From Pedobacter jeongneungensis (GTDB lineage: Bacteria; Bacteroidota; Bacteroidia; Sphingobacteriales; Sphingobacteriaceae), in assembly GCF_000633455.1 (NCBI RefSeq), contig NZ_AYMG01000008.1, positions 62,001 through 126,000 on the forward strand: 64,000 nt of DNA. Direction: 5' to 3'. Made by a program: the position numbers and the translations under genes. A model generated the notes under the pieces. It had not been told where the DNA came from and made no database searches. It was given only the letters and a program-made list of their open reading frames with translations. Shown piece after piece: positions 53,301 through 62,587 of the stretch (its first letter is position 1; the number at the start of each line of letters is the position of its first letter).

Positions 53301-54533
53301 ATGCTAAAAAACTACTTTAAAATAGCCATAGCTGTACTGAAGCGAAGAAAGTTCTTCACCTTCATCAGCCTGTTTGGGATTAGCTTCACACTCACCATTT
53401 TGATGGTGGTTACGGCACTCGTGGATAAAATGATTAGCCCGGATTACCCTGATTATAAAAGAGACCGCTCGTTATATATAGAAAGAATTGAAATCAAAAA
53501 CTCCAAAGAAGGCTGGATGAATAGCAGTAATGTTTCAGTTTATTTTTTGGAACATTACGTAGCCACCTTAAAAAACCTCCAAAAAATGGGCATTACTTCC
53601 AGTGCTAAAGCATCAAATGCCTATGTAAACAATAAGAAACTGGTCATCAATTATCAATACACCAATGCCGGTTACTGGCATATACTCGAATATAAATTTC
53701 TGGAAGGGAAAGCATTTTCGCAAAAGGAAATAGACAATGCGGAGTTAGTGGCGGTAATATCTGAAGAAACAAAAAAGGCCTATTTTGGTGATGAAAAATC
53801 GGTTGTAGGCAAATACATTTCTGCCGACAATATCAATTACCGGGTTATTGGAGTGGTTGAAAACGTATCAGAAACCGTCCGCAATTTTAGTGGAGACATG
53901 TATTTACCTTATAGCCTTTCGAAAGATAACCGCGACAATCAAAATATAATGGGTAATTATAATGCTATTCTGCTGGCAAAAAGTAAAGCAGACGTTCCTA
54001 AACTGAAAAAGGAATTCGACCAAATGGTGAAAAAAGTGCCAATCCCCAAAGATTTTGATAAACTGTACTGTAACGCTGATCCATTTTTCACCAGCATTAG
54101 CAGGAGAATTGGAGGCGATTCGACAAATGGCGCAGTTACAAAAGTGATTACTATGGCCGGCGGATTCGTGTTGCTGTTTTTGCTGCTTCCAACCATCAAT
54201 CTGGTTAACATCAACATCACCAGGATTATGGAACGTTCATCAGAAATTGGTGTCCGTAAAGCATTTGGCGCCTCCTCCAAAACATTGGTTTACCAGTTTA
54301 TTGTAGAGAACATGATCCTGACCTTTCTAGGTGGATTTATTGGTGTAATCCTTTCACTGCTGGTGATTGCATTCATTAATGAAACAAATTTTCTCTCAAA
54401 CATAAACCTCACTATGAATTTCTCTGTACTGTGCTATAGTTTCCTTGCCTGCGTATTTTTCGGATTGATTTCTGGCGTTTATCCGGCCTGGAGGATGTCG
54501 AAACTGAATGTAGTGAAAGCACTTAAAGCCTAA
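53301..54533 (+). CDS. MacB-type ABC permease (first)
   Basis: 410 residues. One N-terminal membrane helix (about 14-40), a periplasmic MacB core domain (about 45-285, with GYWHILEYKFLEGKAFSQKE), then three C-terminal helices of the FtsX type (about 290-310, 335-355, 372-392) with the conserved ERSSEIGVRKAFGAS between. Together with the second permease it forms the membrane heterodimer. Substrate unknown; candidates are antimicrobial peptides or lipids. Confidence 0.9.
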   Translation: MLKNYFKIAIAVLKRRKFFTFISLFGISFTLTILMVVTALVDKMISPDYPDYKRDRSLYIERIEIKNSKEGWMNSSNVSVYFLEHYVATLKNLQKMGITSSAKASNAYVNNKKLVINYQYTNAGYWHILEYKFLEGKAFSQKEIDNAELVAVISEETKKAYFGDEKSVVGKYISADNINYRVIGVVENVSETVRNFSGDMYLPYSLSKDNRDNQNIMGNYNAILLAKSKADVPKLKKEFDQMVKKVPIPKDFDKLYCNADPFFTSISRRIGGDSTNGAVTKVITMAGGFVLLFLLLPTINLVNINITRIMERSSEIGVRKAFGASSKTLVYQFIVENMILTFLGGFIGVILSLLVIAFINETNFLSNINLTMNFSVLCYSFLACVFFGLISGVYPAWRMSKLNVVKALKA

Positions 54534-54546
54534 ATTAAAAGATATT

Positions 54547-55731
54547 ATGATGTTTAAACACTTATTTAAATTGATATGGAACAAAAGGAAACAGAACTTC
54601 CTTTTCCTTTCCGAAATCCTCATTTCTTTTCTGGTCATATTTGCCGTTTTTTCTTACCTCACCTATTATTATCAAAACTATTCCAAACCACTTGGTTTTG
54701 ATTACAAGAGGGTTTGGTCGGTTTCGTATGGAAATCGTCAGCTCCCAAAAGACCGTGATTCGCTGGTTATTTTTTATGATAACCTCACCAAATCATTAAA
54801 GGCCATGCCTCAAATCGAAAATGTGACTTTTTCCAGTTCGAATTATCCCTACTCTGATAGTTTTATGAGTACAGGTTTAACACAAAACAGGCGGAAATTT
54901 GATCGTGTAAGTAACTTTATGGTAGGCGATGATTATCAAAAGGTATGGAATGTTCCATTGCTCGAAGGAAGGTGGTTTTTACCGGAAGATGCTGTTGGTA
55001 AAGATAAAGGCGTAATTATTAACGAAACTTTGAAAAATGAGATGTTCGGCAGCCAAAAAGCTGCAGGCAAACTGATTGGCGATTTTGACGATAAAAACAA
55101 GTTAAAAGTGATTGGCGTTGTTGCGGATATTAAAGCAAATGGCGATTTCCAGCCGGGAAACAATGCCGTGTTTAGCCGTTTAGATACAGGTTATTTAAGA
55201 TGGACAGGCACACTTTTAATCAAAGTACGTCCAAATGCCGATGCAACATTCGAAAGCGGGCTTTATAAATTTATGGCAACCACCACACACAGTGCAATAG
55301 AAATACAACACGTAGATGAAATGCGTGATACGAGAAACAGACAAACCATTATTCCGATGGTTATTTTTATCATCATCGCCACTTTTCTGATCATTAATGT
55401 GGCACTTGGCTTGTTTGGTGTATTGTGGTATAATATCAATAAAAGAAAAGGAGAAATCGGTTTGCGCAGGGCCATCGGTGCAAGCGGCCGTTCGGTATCT
55501 TACCAACTCGTGCTGGAAGCAATGATATTGGCAACCATGTCGTTAATTGTAGGTTGTTTCTTTGCTATTCAATTTCCGTTGCTAAGCGTTTTCAACATTC
55601 CTGCAAGCGTTTATATTGTTGCCATGTTGTTATCTATATTATTTATCTATCTGCTGGTTTTATTCTGCTCTTTGTACCCTGGCAAACAGGCCGCAGGCAT
55701 CCACCCTGCCATTGCATTGCATGAAGAATAA
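54547..55731 (+). CDS. MacB-type ABC permease (second)
   Basis: 394 residues (start may be the second ATG, 54550). Same layout as its neighbour: N-terminal helix (about 22-40), periplasmic core with LLEGRWFLPEDAVGKDKG, and three C-terminal helices with KRKGEIGLRRAIGASGRSVSYQ. 13 nt after the first permease, 20 nt before the regulator. Divergence between the two permeases is high, as is usual for such heterodimers. Confidence 0.9.
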   Translation: MMFKHLFKLIWNKRKQNFLFLSEILISFLVIFAVFSYLTYYYQNYSKPLGFDYKRVWSVSYGNRQLPKDRDSLVIFYDNLTKSLKAMPQIENVTFSSSNYPYSDSFMSTGLTQNRRKFDRVSNFMVGDDYQKVWNVPLLEGRWFLPEDAVGKDKGVIINETLKNEMFGSQKAAGKLIGDFDDKNKLKVIGVVADIKANGDFQPGNNAVFSRLDTGYLRWTGTLLIKVRPNADATFESGLYKFMATTTHSAIEIQHVDEMRDTRNRQTIIPMVIFIIIATFLIINVALGLFGVLWYNINKRKGEIGLRRAIGASGRSVSYQLVLEAMILATMSLIVGCFFAIQFPLLSVFNIPASVYIVAMLLSILFIYLLVLFCSLYPGKQAAGIHPAIALHEE

Positions 55732-55751
55732 TACTTATCTTAACTTCGCAT

Positions 55752-57125
55752 ATGATATTAATTGTTGATGACGATATAGCGGTACGAACTTCACTTTCAC
55801 TTCTTTTAAAAAGCACTGGAAATGAAATTGTTACTGTAGATAGTCCGGCTCAGGCTTTTGAGGCAGTTAAAACCCAAAAGCCTGAACTTGTTGTGCTGGA
55901 TCTGAACTTTTCTATTGATACCTCTGGAAAAGAAGGCATGCAGCTGCTCAAAAAAATAAGAGCCTATGATGCCGCTTTACCTGTTATTTTAATTACGGGC
56001 TGGGCCAGTATCGAACTGGCAGTACAGGGCATGAAACTCGGTGCCAACGATTTTATCAATAAACCCTGGAATAATGATTATGTACTGCAGTCGGTAGATA
56101 CTTTATTGCAGCTGAACGGTAAAAAAGCAATATCCAGAAGCAGAAAAGAACTTGATAAAAAATACAATTTTAAACAAATTATTGGTGAGGATCCGGGACT
56201 GTTATCCATTCTTGAAACCATCGGACGTGTGGCCTCTACCAATGCCTCCATCCTCATTACCGGCGAAAGTGGCACAGGCAAGGAACTGATTGCCGAAGCC
56301 ATCCACGAGAACAGTAACCGCATCAACAAACCATTTGTTAAAGTAAATCTTGGTGGTATTTCTTCTTCTCTTTTTGAGAGCGAAATGTTTGGCCATGTGC
56401 GTGGTGCCTTTACCGATGCCCGTTTTGACAGAACAGGCCGTTTCGAAATGGCCAATAAGGGAACCATATTTTTAGATGAAATTGGCGATCTGGAAGCCTC
56501 AAGTCAGGTTAAACTGTTAAGGGTATTACAAGATCGAACCTACGAAGTATTGGGCAGCAGCCGTACTAAAACCGTTGATACCCGCGTAGTTTGTGCCACC
56601 AATAAAAACCTGAACGAAATGGTTGCTTCCGGCCTGTTCAGGGAAGATTTGTTATACCGGATCAATTTAATTACCATCCATTTGCCTGCTTTAAGGGAAC
56701 GTTCATCAGATATTCCGCTGCTGGTTAATTTCTTTATTAAGAATATGAAAGAGATTTACAACCGCCCTGATTTATCGATATCGCCGCAGGCCATGCGCTG
56801 GCTGCAACAACTGCCTTTACCCGGCAACATCAGGCAATTAAAAAACCTGGTAGAGCGTACGGTACTGATCAGCAGTAAAAACGAACTGGGCATTGATGAT
56901 TTCCAATCGCAGTTAAATTTATCTCCACAGAAAAATGAAAAAGTAAAACTGCCAGGCGTAGGCACAATGACTTTAGATCAGATGGAAGCCGAAATGGTTA
57001 AACAGGCCATGAATTTTCATAAAAACAGGATTACCAAGGCCGCAGCATCTTTAGGCATTACCAGAAACGCCTTATACCGCAGGTTAGAAAAATATCAAAT
57101 CCCTTTTAATGAAACTGAAGACTAA
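55752..57125 (+). CDS. Sigma-54-dependent response regulator
   Basis: 457 residues. Receiver (1-120): VDDD at the N-terminus, phosphoacceptor in ELVVLDLNFS, Lys in INKPW. AAA+ domain (about 140-380): Walker A GESGTGKE, the sigma-54 contact loop as ESEMFGHVRGAFTDA (most family members have GAFTGA), Walker B GTIFLDEIGD, and the arginine-finger region FREDLLYRIN. A Fis-type HTH (ITKAAASLGITRNALYRRLEKY) ends it. It should activate the promoter at 49847 when phosphorylated by the kinase that overlaps its 3' end. Confidence 0.95.
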   Translation: MILIVDDDIAVRTSLSLLLKSTGNEIVTVDSPAQAFEAVKTQKPELVVLDLNFSIDTSGKEGMQLLKKIRAYDAALPVILITGWASIELAVQGMKLGANDFINKPWNNDYVLQSVDTLLQLNGKKAISRSRKELDKKYNFKQIIGEDPGLLSILETIGRVASTNASILITGESGTGKELIAEAIHENSNRINKPFVKVNLGGISSSLFESEMFGHVRGAFTDARFDRTGRFEMANKGTIFLDEIGDLEASSQVKLLRVLQDRTYEVLGSSRTKTVDTRVVCATNKNLNEMVASGLFREDLLYRINLITIHLPALRERSSDIPLLVNFFIKNMKEIYNRPDLSISPQAMRWLQQLPLPGNIRQLKNLVERTVLISSKNELGIDDFQSQLNLSPQKNEKVKLPGVGTMTLDQMEAEMVKQAMNFHKNRITKAAASLGITRNALYRRLEKYQIPFNETED

Positions 57126-58377
57126 GTACATCCTTTTCTTAGTAATACTGCACCTCACCTGTCTGGTGATGAGTTATTTCATTTTTAAAGAAAATAAGCT
57201 CATTTTTCTACTAACAGAGGTATTTATTATCATTTCGATCCTCATTTCACTCAGTTTATATAAACAGTTAATTGCACCCCTCACCTATTTGCGGCAGGGT
57301 ATTTCGGCCATAAAGGATAAAGATTTTAATGTTAAATTTCTTCTAACGGGCAAAAAAGAAGTGGATGAACTGGTGGATGTGTACAACCGGATGATCGACG
57401 AGCTGAGAACGGAACGTACCAAACAGCAGGAACAGCACTTCTTTCTCGAAAAACTGGTGCAAACTTCGCCAACAGGCATTATTATACTGGACTACGACGG
57501 GCATATTAAACAGATCAATCCAAAGGCAACTGAAATATTGGCCGATAATCCGAATTTGCTTAAAAACCAGCTTCAGGGCATGAAAACCGGCAGTTCTAAA
57601 ACACTGCGTACCAATGGGCTGCACACTTACAAAATACAAAAATCGAGGTTTATTGATCGAGGTTTTGAGCGTATTTTCATTATGCTCGAAGAAGTAACCG
57701 CTGAGATTTTCGCCGCAGAAAAAAGTGTTTACAGCAAGGTAATCAGGATGATGGCACACGAAGTAAATAATACCGTTGGCCCGGTAAATTCCATCATCAA
57801 CACCGCGTTATCACAACAAAACCTTTGGTTAAACGATGATGATGCTGCCCTGAAAAATGCAATGAAAGTGGCTGTAGACCGCAACCAGAACCTGAATGTA
57901 TTTATGCGCAATTTTGCCGACCTTGTTAAACTGCCAGAAGCTAACCGAAAGAAAACAGACCTTGTGGCGTTGATCAGATCGGTATCCGAGTTAATGCATT
58001 ATCCTGCAAACGAAAAAAACATCACAATTAAGATTGAACTGCACCAAGAGCCCTATTTTATCTTTGCTGATGCAGAACAGATGGAGCAGGCTTTGATCAA
58101 TATTGTTAAAAATGCAATTGAAGCCATTGGAGATACAGGTTTGATAAAGATCACTTTAGATCAATTGCAACGCTCCCTCACAATTTCAGACACGGGAAAA
58201 GGCATTTCGCAGCAGGATACTGAACAATTGTTTAGTCCGTTTTTTAGCACCAAAAAGGACGGCCAGGGCATTGGTCTTACCCTTGTGCGTGAGATTTTGT
58301 TGAACCACGGTTTTGAATTTTCATTAAAAACTGTAAAACCAAACGATACACAATTCGAAATTAAATTAGCACCTTAA
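57109..58377 (+). CDS. NtrY/AtoS-like sensor histidine kinase
   Basis: 422 residues; the ATG lies inside the last codons of the regulator gene (17-nt overlap), so translation is coupled. Two membrane helices with almost no periplasmic loop (about 7-25, 29-50), then a HAMP-like linker, a PAS domain (about 110-200, PTGIIILDYDGHIKQINPKA), H-box RMMAHEVNNTVGPVNSI and the ATPase boxes NIVKNAIEAIG, ISDTGKGIS, GQGIGLTL. The short loop suggests a signal in or below the membrane, such as damage or the transport substrate itself. Confidence 0.94.
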   Translation: MKLKTKYILFLVILHLTCLVMSYFIFKENKLIFLLTEVFIIISILISLSLYKQLIAPLTYLRQGISAIKDKDFNVKFLLTGKKEVDELVDVYNRMIDELRTERTKQQEQHFFLEKLVQTSPTGIIILDYDGHIKQINPKATEILADNPNLLKNQLQGMKTGSSKTLRTNGLHTYKIQKSRFIDRGFERIFIMLEEVTAEIFAAEKSVYSKVIRMMAHEVNNTVGPVNSIINTALSQQNLWLNDDDAALKNAMKVAVDRNQNLNVFMRNFADLVKLPEANRKKTDLVALIRSVSELMHYPANEKNITIKIELHQEPYFIFADAEQMEQALINIVKNAIEAIGDTGLIKITLDQLQRSLTISDTGKGISQQDTEQLFSPFFSTKKDGQGIGLTLVREILLNHGFEFSLKTVKPNDTQFEIKLAP

Positions 58378-58557
58378 CCAATTAAATATCAATTAATTGC
58401 TTCCACTGTATAAAAATATAAGCGCTTATATGAAGCTTAAATTTCTTATATCGTTCAAATCTTTATTGTTTGAAATTCCTGCAGTAAAGATTGCTTTAGC
58501 CAATTGTAACATTCCACATCTTTCATCATCTTATTTGGATAAAAAAAGAATAGTCGA

Positions 58558-58947
58558 ATGAATGCAATTTCGAAGCGTAAAAAAGTACATCTGATTTTAT
58601 TGGTTTTAGCTTTGGCAGCAACGGCTTGCATGGAATTGGGTTTCAGGGCTTATCTTTTTAAACATTATGGTCATGATTCTATATTGGCTGGTTCCATTCC
58701 AAATTTTATAGCGGTTGTGCTTATCACATTGATTTATACCGTGGTTAAGGGAGAAAACGAAAGTTCATTAAAAATGAGTTCAATGGGCTGTTGTATTATG
58801 GTTTTCTATGAACTTGCCCAACCACTGATAGCAGGCAGAACTTTTGATGTATTTGATATAGTGGCTTCGCTTATGGGTGGCCTGTTCGTTTTTTGCCTGC
58901 TCACCATCGTCGACCACTATTTTAAGTCTTCTCCGTTAAAACCTTAA
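58558..58947 (+). CDS. VanZ-like small membrane protein
   Basis: 129 residues with about four membrane helices (10-28, 44-63, 76-92, 100-120). The segment YELAQPLIAGRTFDVFDIVASLMGGLF recalls the VanZ pattern (E-x-x-Q ... R-x-x-D-x-x-D). The 180-bp gap upstream shows no clear promoter. It may extend the efflux operon, since I see no terminator between them. Confidence 0.65.
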   Translation: MNAISKRKKVHLILLVLALAATACMELGFRAYLFKHYGHDSILAGSIPNFIAVVLITLIYTVVKGENESSLKMSSMGCCIMVFYELAQPLIAGRTFDVFDIVASLMGGLFVFCLLTIVDHYFKSSPLKP

Positions 58948-59047
58948 ATCGTTAATTGGAGTTCATATTCTGAAGCTTATTGCTTAAATTAACATTAAAG
59001 AAAATCAGTTCTTTTAGGGCTATGCCCGCACAACAAAAGAATAGGAT

Positions 59048-59422
59048 ATGAATACCTCAAACGTACCTTACAACTGTGTAATCTTAGATGATGAAGCCAT
59101 TATGATCAAGATTATAGAACGTTATATCTCCAATATCGAAAATCTTAAATTAGTGGGAAGCTTTACAAGTCCGGTAGATGCCATGGCCGCTTTTAAACAT
59201 TACCAGCAGGTCGATTTCCTTTTTTTAGACATTGAAATGGATGTTTCCGGATTCGACATTGCCCGAATGCTCAGAAACAATGTAAAATTTATCGTATTCA
59301 TCAGTTCGCACAGTATATACGCCATCAGCGATTTAGTAAATGGCGATAAATTATTGGTTAAACCAGTTGATTTCAGAACATTTCACGATGCAGTAAACCA
59401 GTTAATTTCCAAAACCCGCTAA
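59048..59422 (+). CDS. Stand-alone receiver, LytR-like
   Basis: 124 residues, receiver only. VILDDEAIM carries the acidic pair, FLFLDIEMDVSGFD the phosphoacceptor, VFISSHS the switch residue and LLVKPVDF the Lys. This is the receiver type normally joined to a LytTR DNA-binding domain, which is absent here and is not found in another frame downstream. It might be a phosphate sink or partner for the LytS-like kinases nearby. Confidence 0.85.
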   Translation: MNTSNVPYNCVILDDEAIMIKIIERYISNIENLKLVGSFTSPVDAMAAFKHYQQVDFLFLDIEMDVSGFDIARMLRNNVKFIVFISSHSIYAISDLVNGDKLLVKPVDFRTFHDAVNQLISKTR

Positions 59423-59744
59423 AAACAGCCCCTAAATCATCCTAAAACCCAGCCAATAAAAATCTATCCGGGCATTTTTCTTTCCAGCCAGTTAACGTAT
59501 GGTTTGCAAATACAACTATTCCATTAAGCCGAAAAGCGCCTAATCCTTCACCGAATTATTTCATCCACTCATGGAGTAAAACTGCCTATTTAACTATTGT
59601 TCATTTTATCATAATCAACCTTGAAGTAAGTTTACAGCAGATCATTAAGAGCGTTGATCATCAGGCGTTAACTGTTGAAATCAAATGAGTAAGGGATGAC
59701 TCTTTATTTCACACTATCTTTTTAAGATAGTACCAGTTATTGCG

Positions 59745-59788
59745 AAAAGAGGGGAAAAGTACAGGGATATACCAAGTACCCTCTTTTT
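59745..59788 (+). terminator. Possible terminator of the receiver transcript
   Basis: Stem AAAAGAGGG / CCCTCTTTT with inner GTAC / GTAC, followed by T. It lies 323 nt past the receiver stop, so either the mRNA has a long 3' tail or a separate RNA ends here. Confidence 0.5.
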
Positions 59789-59992
59789 ATTAAGTTAATT
59801 GAACTGATACAGCGTCAAACATGAGCTTTTAAAGCTTTATTAGCAAAAAATATTTTTTTTATTAAAACGCAATCACTTTCTCTCCGGTTCACGGAAAAAA
59901 ATGGGGAATTTTTTCCCCATTTATATTAAATTCCACACCACACTTTTATCAAAACATTAACATTACAATAAGATTTTTTTTCTATAATATGT

Positions 59993-60018
59993 AAAAAAGG
60001 CCGCATCCGCGGCCTTTT
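59993..60018 (-). terminator. Terminator of the TonB-receptor gene
   Basis: On the minus strand AAAAGGCCGC / GCGGCCTTTT with loop GGAT, then T6 (59993-59998). It lies 73 nt after the stop at 60091. Confidence 0.85.
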
Positions 60019-60090
60019 GTCCCTAGTGAGTTTATCTTTTTCAAGATAAACGTTGAATTGTACAATAATTAATGCAAACAAAATGCCTGT

Positions 60091-62478
60091 TTAATTTCTG
60101 TTGCCACTTTTTGCCTGTCTTACACCTTGGTCTCCAGTTAGGTTTAAGCGGTATACAAAAGTTAACCGATATCTTGCACCATTAGGAATGCTTACTTGAG
60201 AGACTGTAAAATCTTGTCCGGTTGTTGTAGTGGAGAATTTCCTAAGTTCGAACAGGTTGCTTACATCGAAAAGCAGGCTTGCACGGTCTTTCCAGAAATT
60301 TTGTGCCAGCCCCAGATCTATCCCATGAATGGCCTTCCTTTTACTTTGAGCAGCATCGCGCGGGCCTGAGAAATTATAACGCAATTGTACACTCGATTTA
60401 CCGGGCAATTTTACCTGTGTACCAAACCTACCCGTAATGGTATGGCCAGAAAATGCAAAATCCTGACTGCTGTAAAACCCTTCCTGACGAAACCTATAGG
60501 CATTCAATTCCATGTTCATCTGTAACCATTTATACGGATTATAAAGCAGGGAAAGTTCTATACCCGATCGCTGTTCCAGGTCGATATTAACCGGAGTAGA
60601 GATAAAAAGTCCGTTTTCACGGTAACTGTAATCGATCATTAAGCCTGTTTGGTGCTGGTAATATACTGATGGATTTACGGTTAAAGTACCAAGATGAGTA
60701 AGCAATCCAAGTTCGAAAACGTCTGCATAAGAAGGATTAAGCTCAGGATTACCCACATAACGCGAATTAAAATCGGTAAGTTCGTTAAAGGGATAAAGAT
60801 CGTTCAATGCCGGACGGTTAATTCTTCTGCTGTAACTCAATTGTAAAGTAGTTCCTTTTACGGCCTCGTAGCTAAGATGCACGGTAGGAAAAAGTTTAAA
60901 ATAATTTTTAAGGTTATCGTAAGCATTGTTTCTATCGGCTATTTTAACCCTTGTATATTCACCCCTCAAACCAAGCTGATAGGAAAAATGGCCTGTTTTA
61001 TTCCTCAGTTGTATATAACCACTCCCAATTAATTCATTATAAATTACCCCATTGTCAATGCCATCGATGGTTGCCCATCCAGTTGCAGTTTCACTCTGAG
61101 CAAGAAAATCACTGCTTACGCTTCTGTTTTCACCTTTAATACCATATTCGAGCACGGCATTACTATCTATTGGAATGGTCATATCGCTTTGCGCGGCAAA
61201 ATCACGGTTAGAGCCAATTGAGCTGGTGCGGATTTGTGGCAGTTCCTGTAATGCAGGTGCCGTTTTTTGGGTAGAGAGGTTCCAATCTTTATCACTGTTC
61301 CAAAAATCATATTGCATATCTACTGTGAGTTTTTTCCCTGGTTTCTTAAAAAGTCGGGTGTAATTAAACTCTAATTGGTTATAGTTTCTCCGCTCCCACG
61401 ATTCTCCATTTCTATGAAGTGCACTATCTAATCCGGCACCCATTATCGAATAATCGTAACCTAACCTTGTTTTATCATGATCTTTAGTTGCATTTAACAG
61501 ATAGGCCAGGGTAATGGTATTTAGGCTATCGGGTTGATAATCTGCTCCGAAATAGGCCATTCTCCCATCATCATGGCGGTTTTCGTCCTGCCTTTGGTTA
61601 AGCAAAACCGAAGTTCCGTTCTGTCTTACCGATTGATTGGTGGTGTAAAGCCCTACATAATCCGAGAAACGTACCCCAATGGTAGAAAAAAGATTGATTT
61701 TATTGGATTTAAAATTCAAACTGGGCGAAACCCGCGTTTCATTAGGGGTACCGCCAACAAGCCTGATCTGCCCGTTAAAGCCACTTTTTTTATTTTTCTT
61801 TAATACGATATTAATGATTCCTGCAGAGCCAGAGGCATCGTACCGTGATGATGGATTGGTAATCACTTCTACCCGCTCAACCTGATCGGCAGCAACCTGC
61901 TCGAGTGCCCCACCTGCGGTTAATCCCGAACGACGGCCATTAATCAGCACCAATACACTGCTGTTTCCGCGTAAACTTATGGCACCACCCGGATCTACAC
62001 TAACCGAAGGTACGCCAGAAAGCAATTCTGATACTGATCCCGATTGCGAAAGGATATCTCTCCCTACTTCGAACACTTTTTTATCGAGTTTTAAACTGAT
62101 TGCCGACTTCTCTGAAGTAACGGAAACTTCTTTTAACAAAGTAGGATCGGGTTCCATCAGTATGGTTCCCAAATCGGTTGTTGTTTTTCCCTCCGCCAAA
62201 ATCAATGCCTTGGTTAATTTTGCATAACCCATAAAACTAAACTGAATAGTCACTTCATTTGCACCTGAAAAGGTGAGCGAGAATCTCCCCTTCTCATCGG
62301 CCATTCCTGAAACGAGATTCTTACCTTGCCCATCAACAATAACCAGGGTTACAAAAGGGATTTCAGTTTTAGTTGAGCGTTCTTTGATCTGCCCATTTAC
62401 AGTATGCTTTGGTGCCTGTGCAAAGCACAAAACCGTGGTATAAAAACTTAAGAATAAAAGCGTAACGATGTGTTTCAT
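60091..62478 (-). CDS. TonB-dependent outer-membrane beta-barrel protein
   Basis: 795 residues with a signal peptide (MKHIVTLLFLSFYTTVLCFAQ). Carboxypeptidase-regulatory-like domain (about 27-115), a plug with LSGVPSVSVDPGGAISLRGN and VERVEVITNPSSRYDASGSAGIINIVLKK (about 125-235), then a long OMP_b-brl_3-type barrel ending in YRLNLTGDQGVRQAKSGNRN. Unlike SusC it has no STN and no SusD neighbour. It probably takes up or secretes a small ligand. Divergent from the LytS-like kinase gene; the 109-bp gap is shared. Confidence 0.92.
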   Translation of the reverse strand: MKHIVTLLFLSFYTTVLCFAQAPKHTVNGQIKERSTKTEIPFVTLVIVDGQGKNLVSGMADEKGRFSLTFSGANEVTIQFSFMGYAKLTKALILAEGKTTTDLGTILMEPDPTLLKEVSVTSEKSAISLKLDKKVFEVGRDILSQSGSVSELLSGVPSVSVDPGGAISLRGNSSVLVLINGRRSGLTAGGALEQVAADQVERVEVITNPSSRYDASGSAGIINIVLKKNKKSGFNGQIRLVGGTPNETRVSPSLNFKSNKINLFSTIGVRFSDYVGLYTTNQSVRQNGTSVLLNQRQDENRHDDGRMAYFGADYQPDSLNTITLAYLLNATKDHDKTRLGYDYSIMGAGLDSALHRNGESWERRNYNQLEFNYTRLFKKPGKKLTVDMQYDFWNSDKDWNLSTQKTAPALQELPQIRTSSIGSNRDFAAQSDMTIPIDSNAVLEYGIKGENRSVSSDFLAQSETATGWATIDGIDNGVIYNELIGSGYIQLRNKTGHFSYQLGLRGEYTRVKIADRNNAYDNLKNYFKLFPTVHLSYEAVKGTTLQLSYSRRINRPALNDLYPFNELTDFNSRYVGNPELNPSYADVFELGLLTHLGTLTVNPSVYYQHQTGLMIDYSYRENGLFISTPVNIDLEQRSGIELSLLYNPYKWLQMNMELNAYRFRQEGFYSSQDFAFSGHTITGRFGTQVKLPGKSSVQLRYNFSGPRDAAQSKRKAIHGIDLGLAQNFWKDRASLLFDVSNLFELRKFSTTTTGQDFTVSQVSIPNGARYRLTFVYRLNLTGDQGVRQAKSGNRN

Positions 62479-62575
62479 GCTGCAAGATTAGCATGCGGAA
62501 ATACCAGATTGATAAAAAAACATGTGAACGGCTCTATATCCTTTTGAAATGCACCAACAGGGATTATCTTTATAC

Positions 62576-62583
62576 TACTTTTG
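62576..62583 (+). promoter_or_regulatory. -7-like box for the LytS-like kinase
   Basis: TACTTTTG fits TAnnTTTG and ends 4 nt before the ATG at 62588. No -33 at the right distance, so this is weaker than the box at 48938. Confidence 0.35.
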
Positions 62584-62587
62584 ATCT

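Larger units (their letters stand above)
59423..60090. other. Gene-free stretch with several hairpins
   Basis: 668 bp with no gene that I can support. Hairpins: ACTATCTT / AAGATAGT (59712-59730), AAAAGAGGG / CCCTCTTTT (59745-59788, ending in T5), and the palindrome ATGGGGAATTTTTTCCCCAT (59901-59920). The T-run after the second makes it look like a plus-strand terminator for a transcript that starts after 59423. Confidence 0.6.

Noticed and set aside
59423..60090. LytTR DNA-binding domain of the receiver in a shifted frame
   Set aside because: I read the frames downstream of 59422 and see no LytTR-like sequence, so the receiver is treated as complete.
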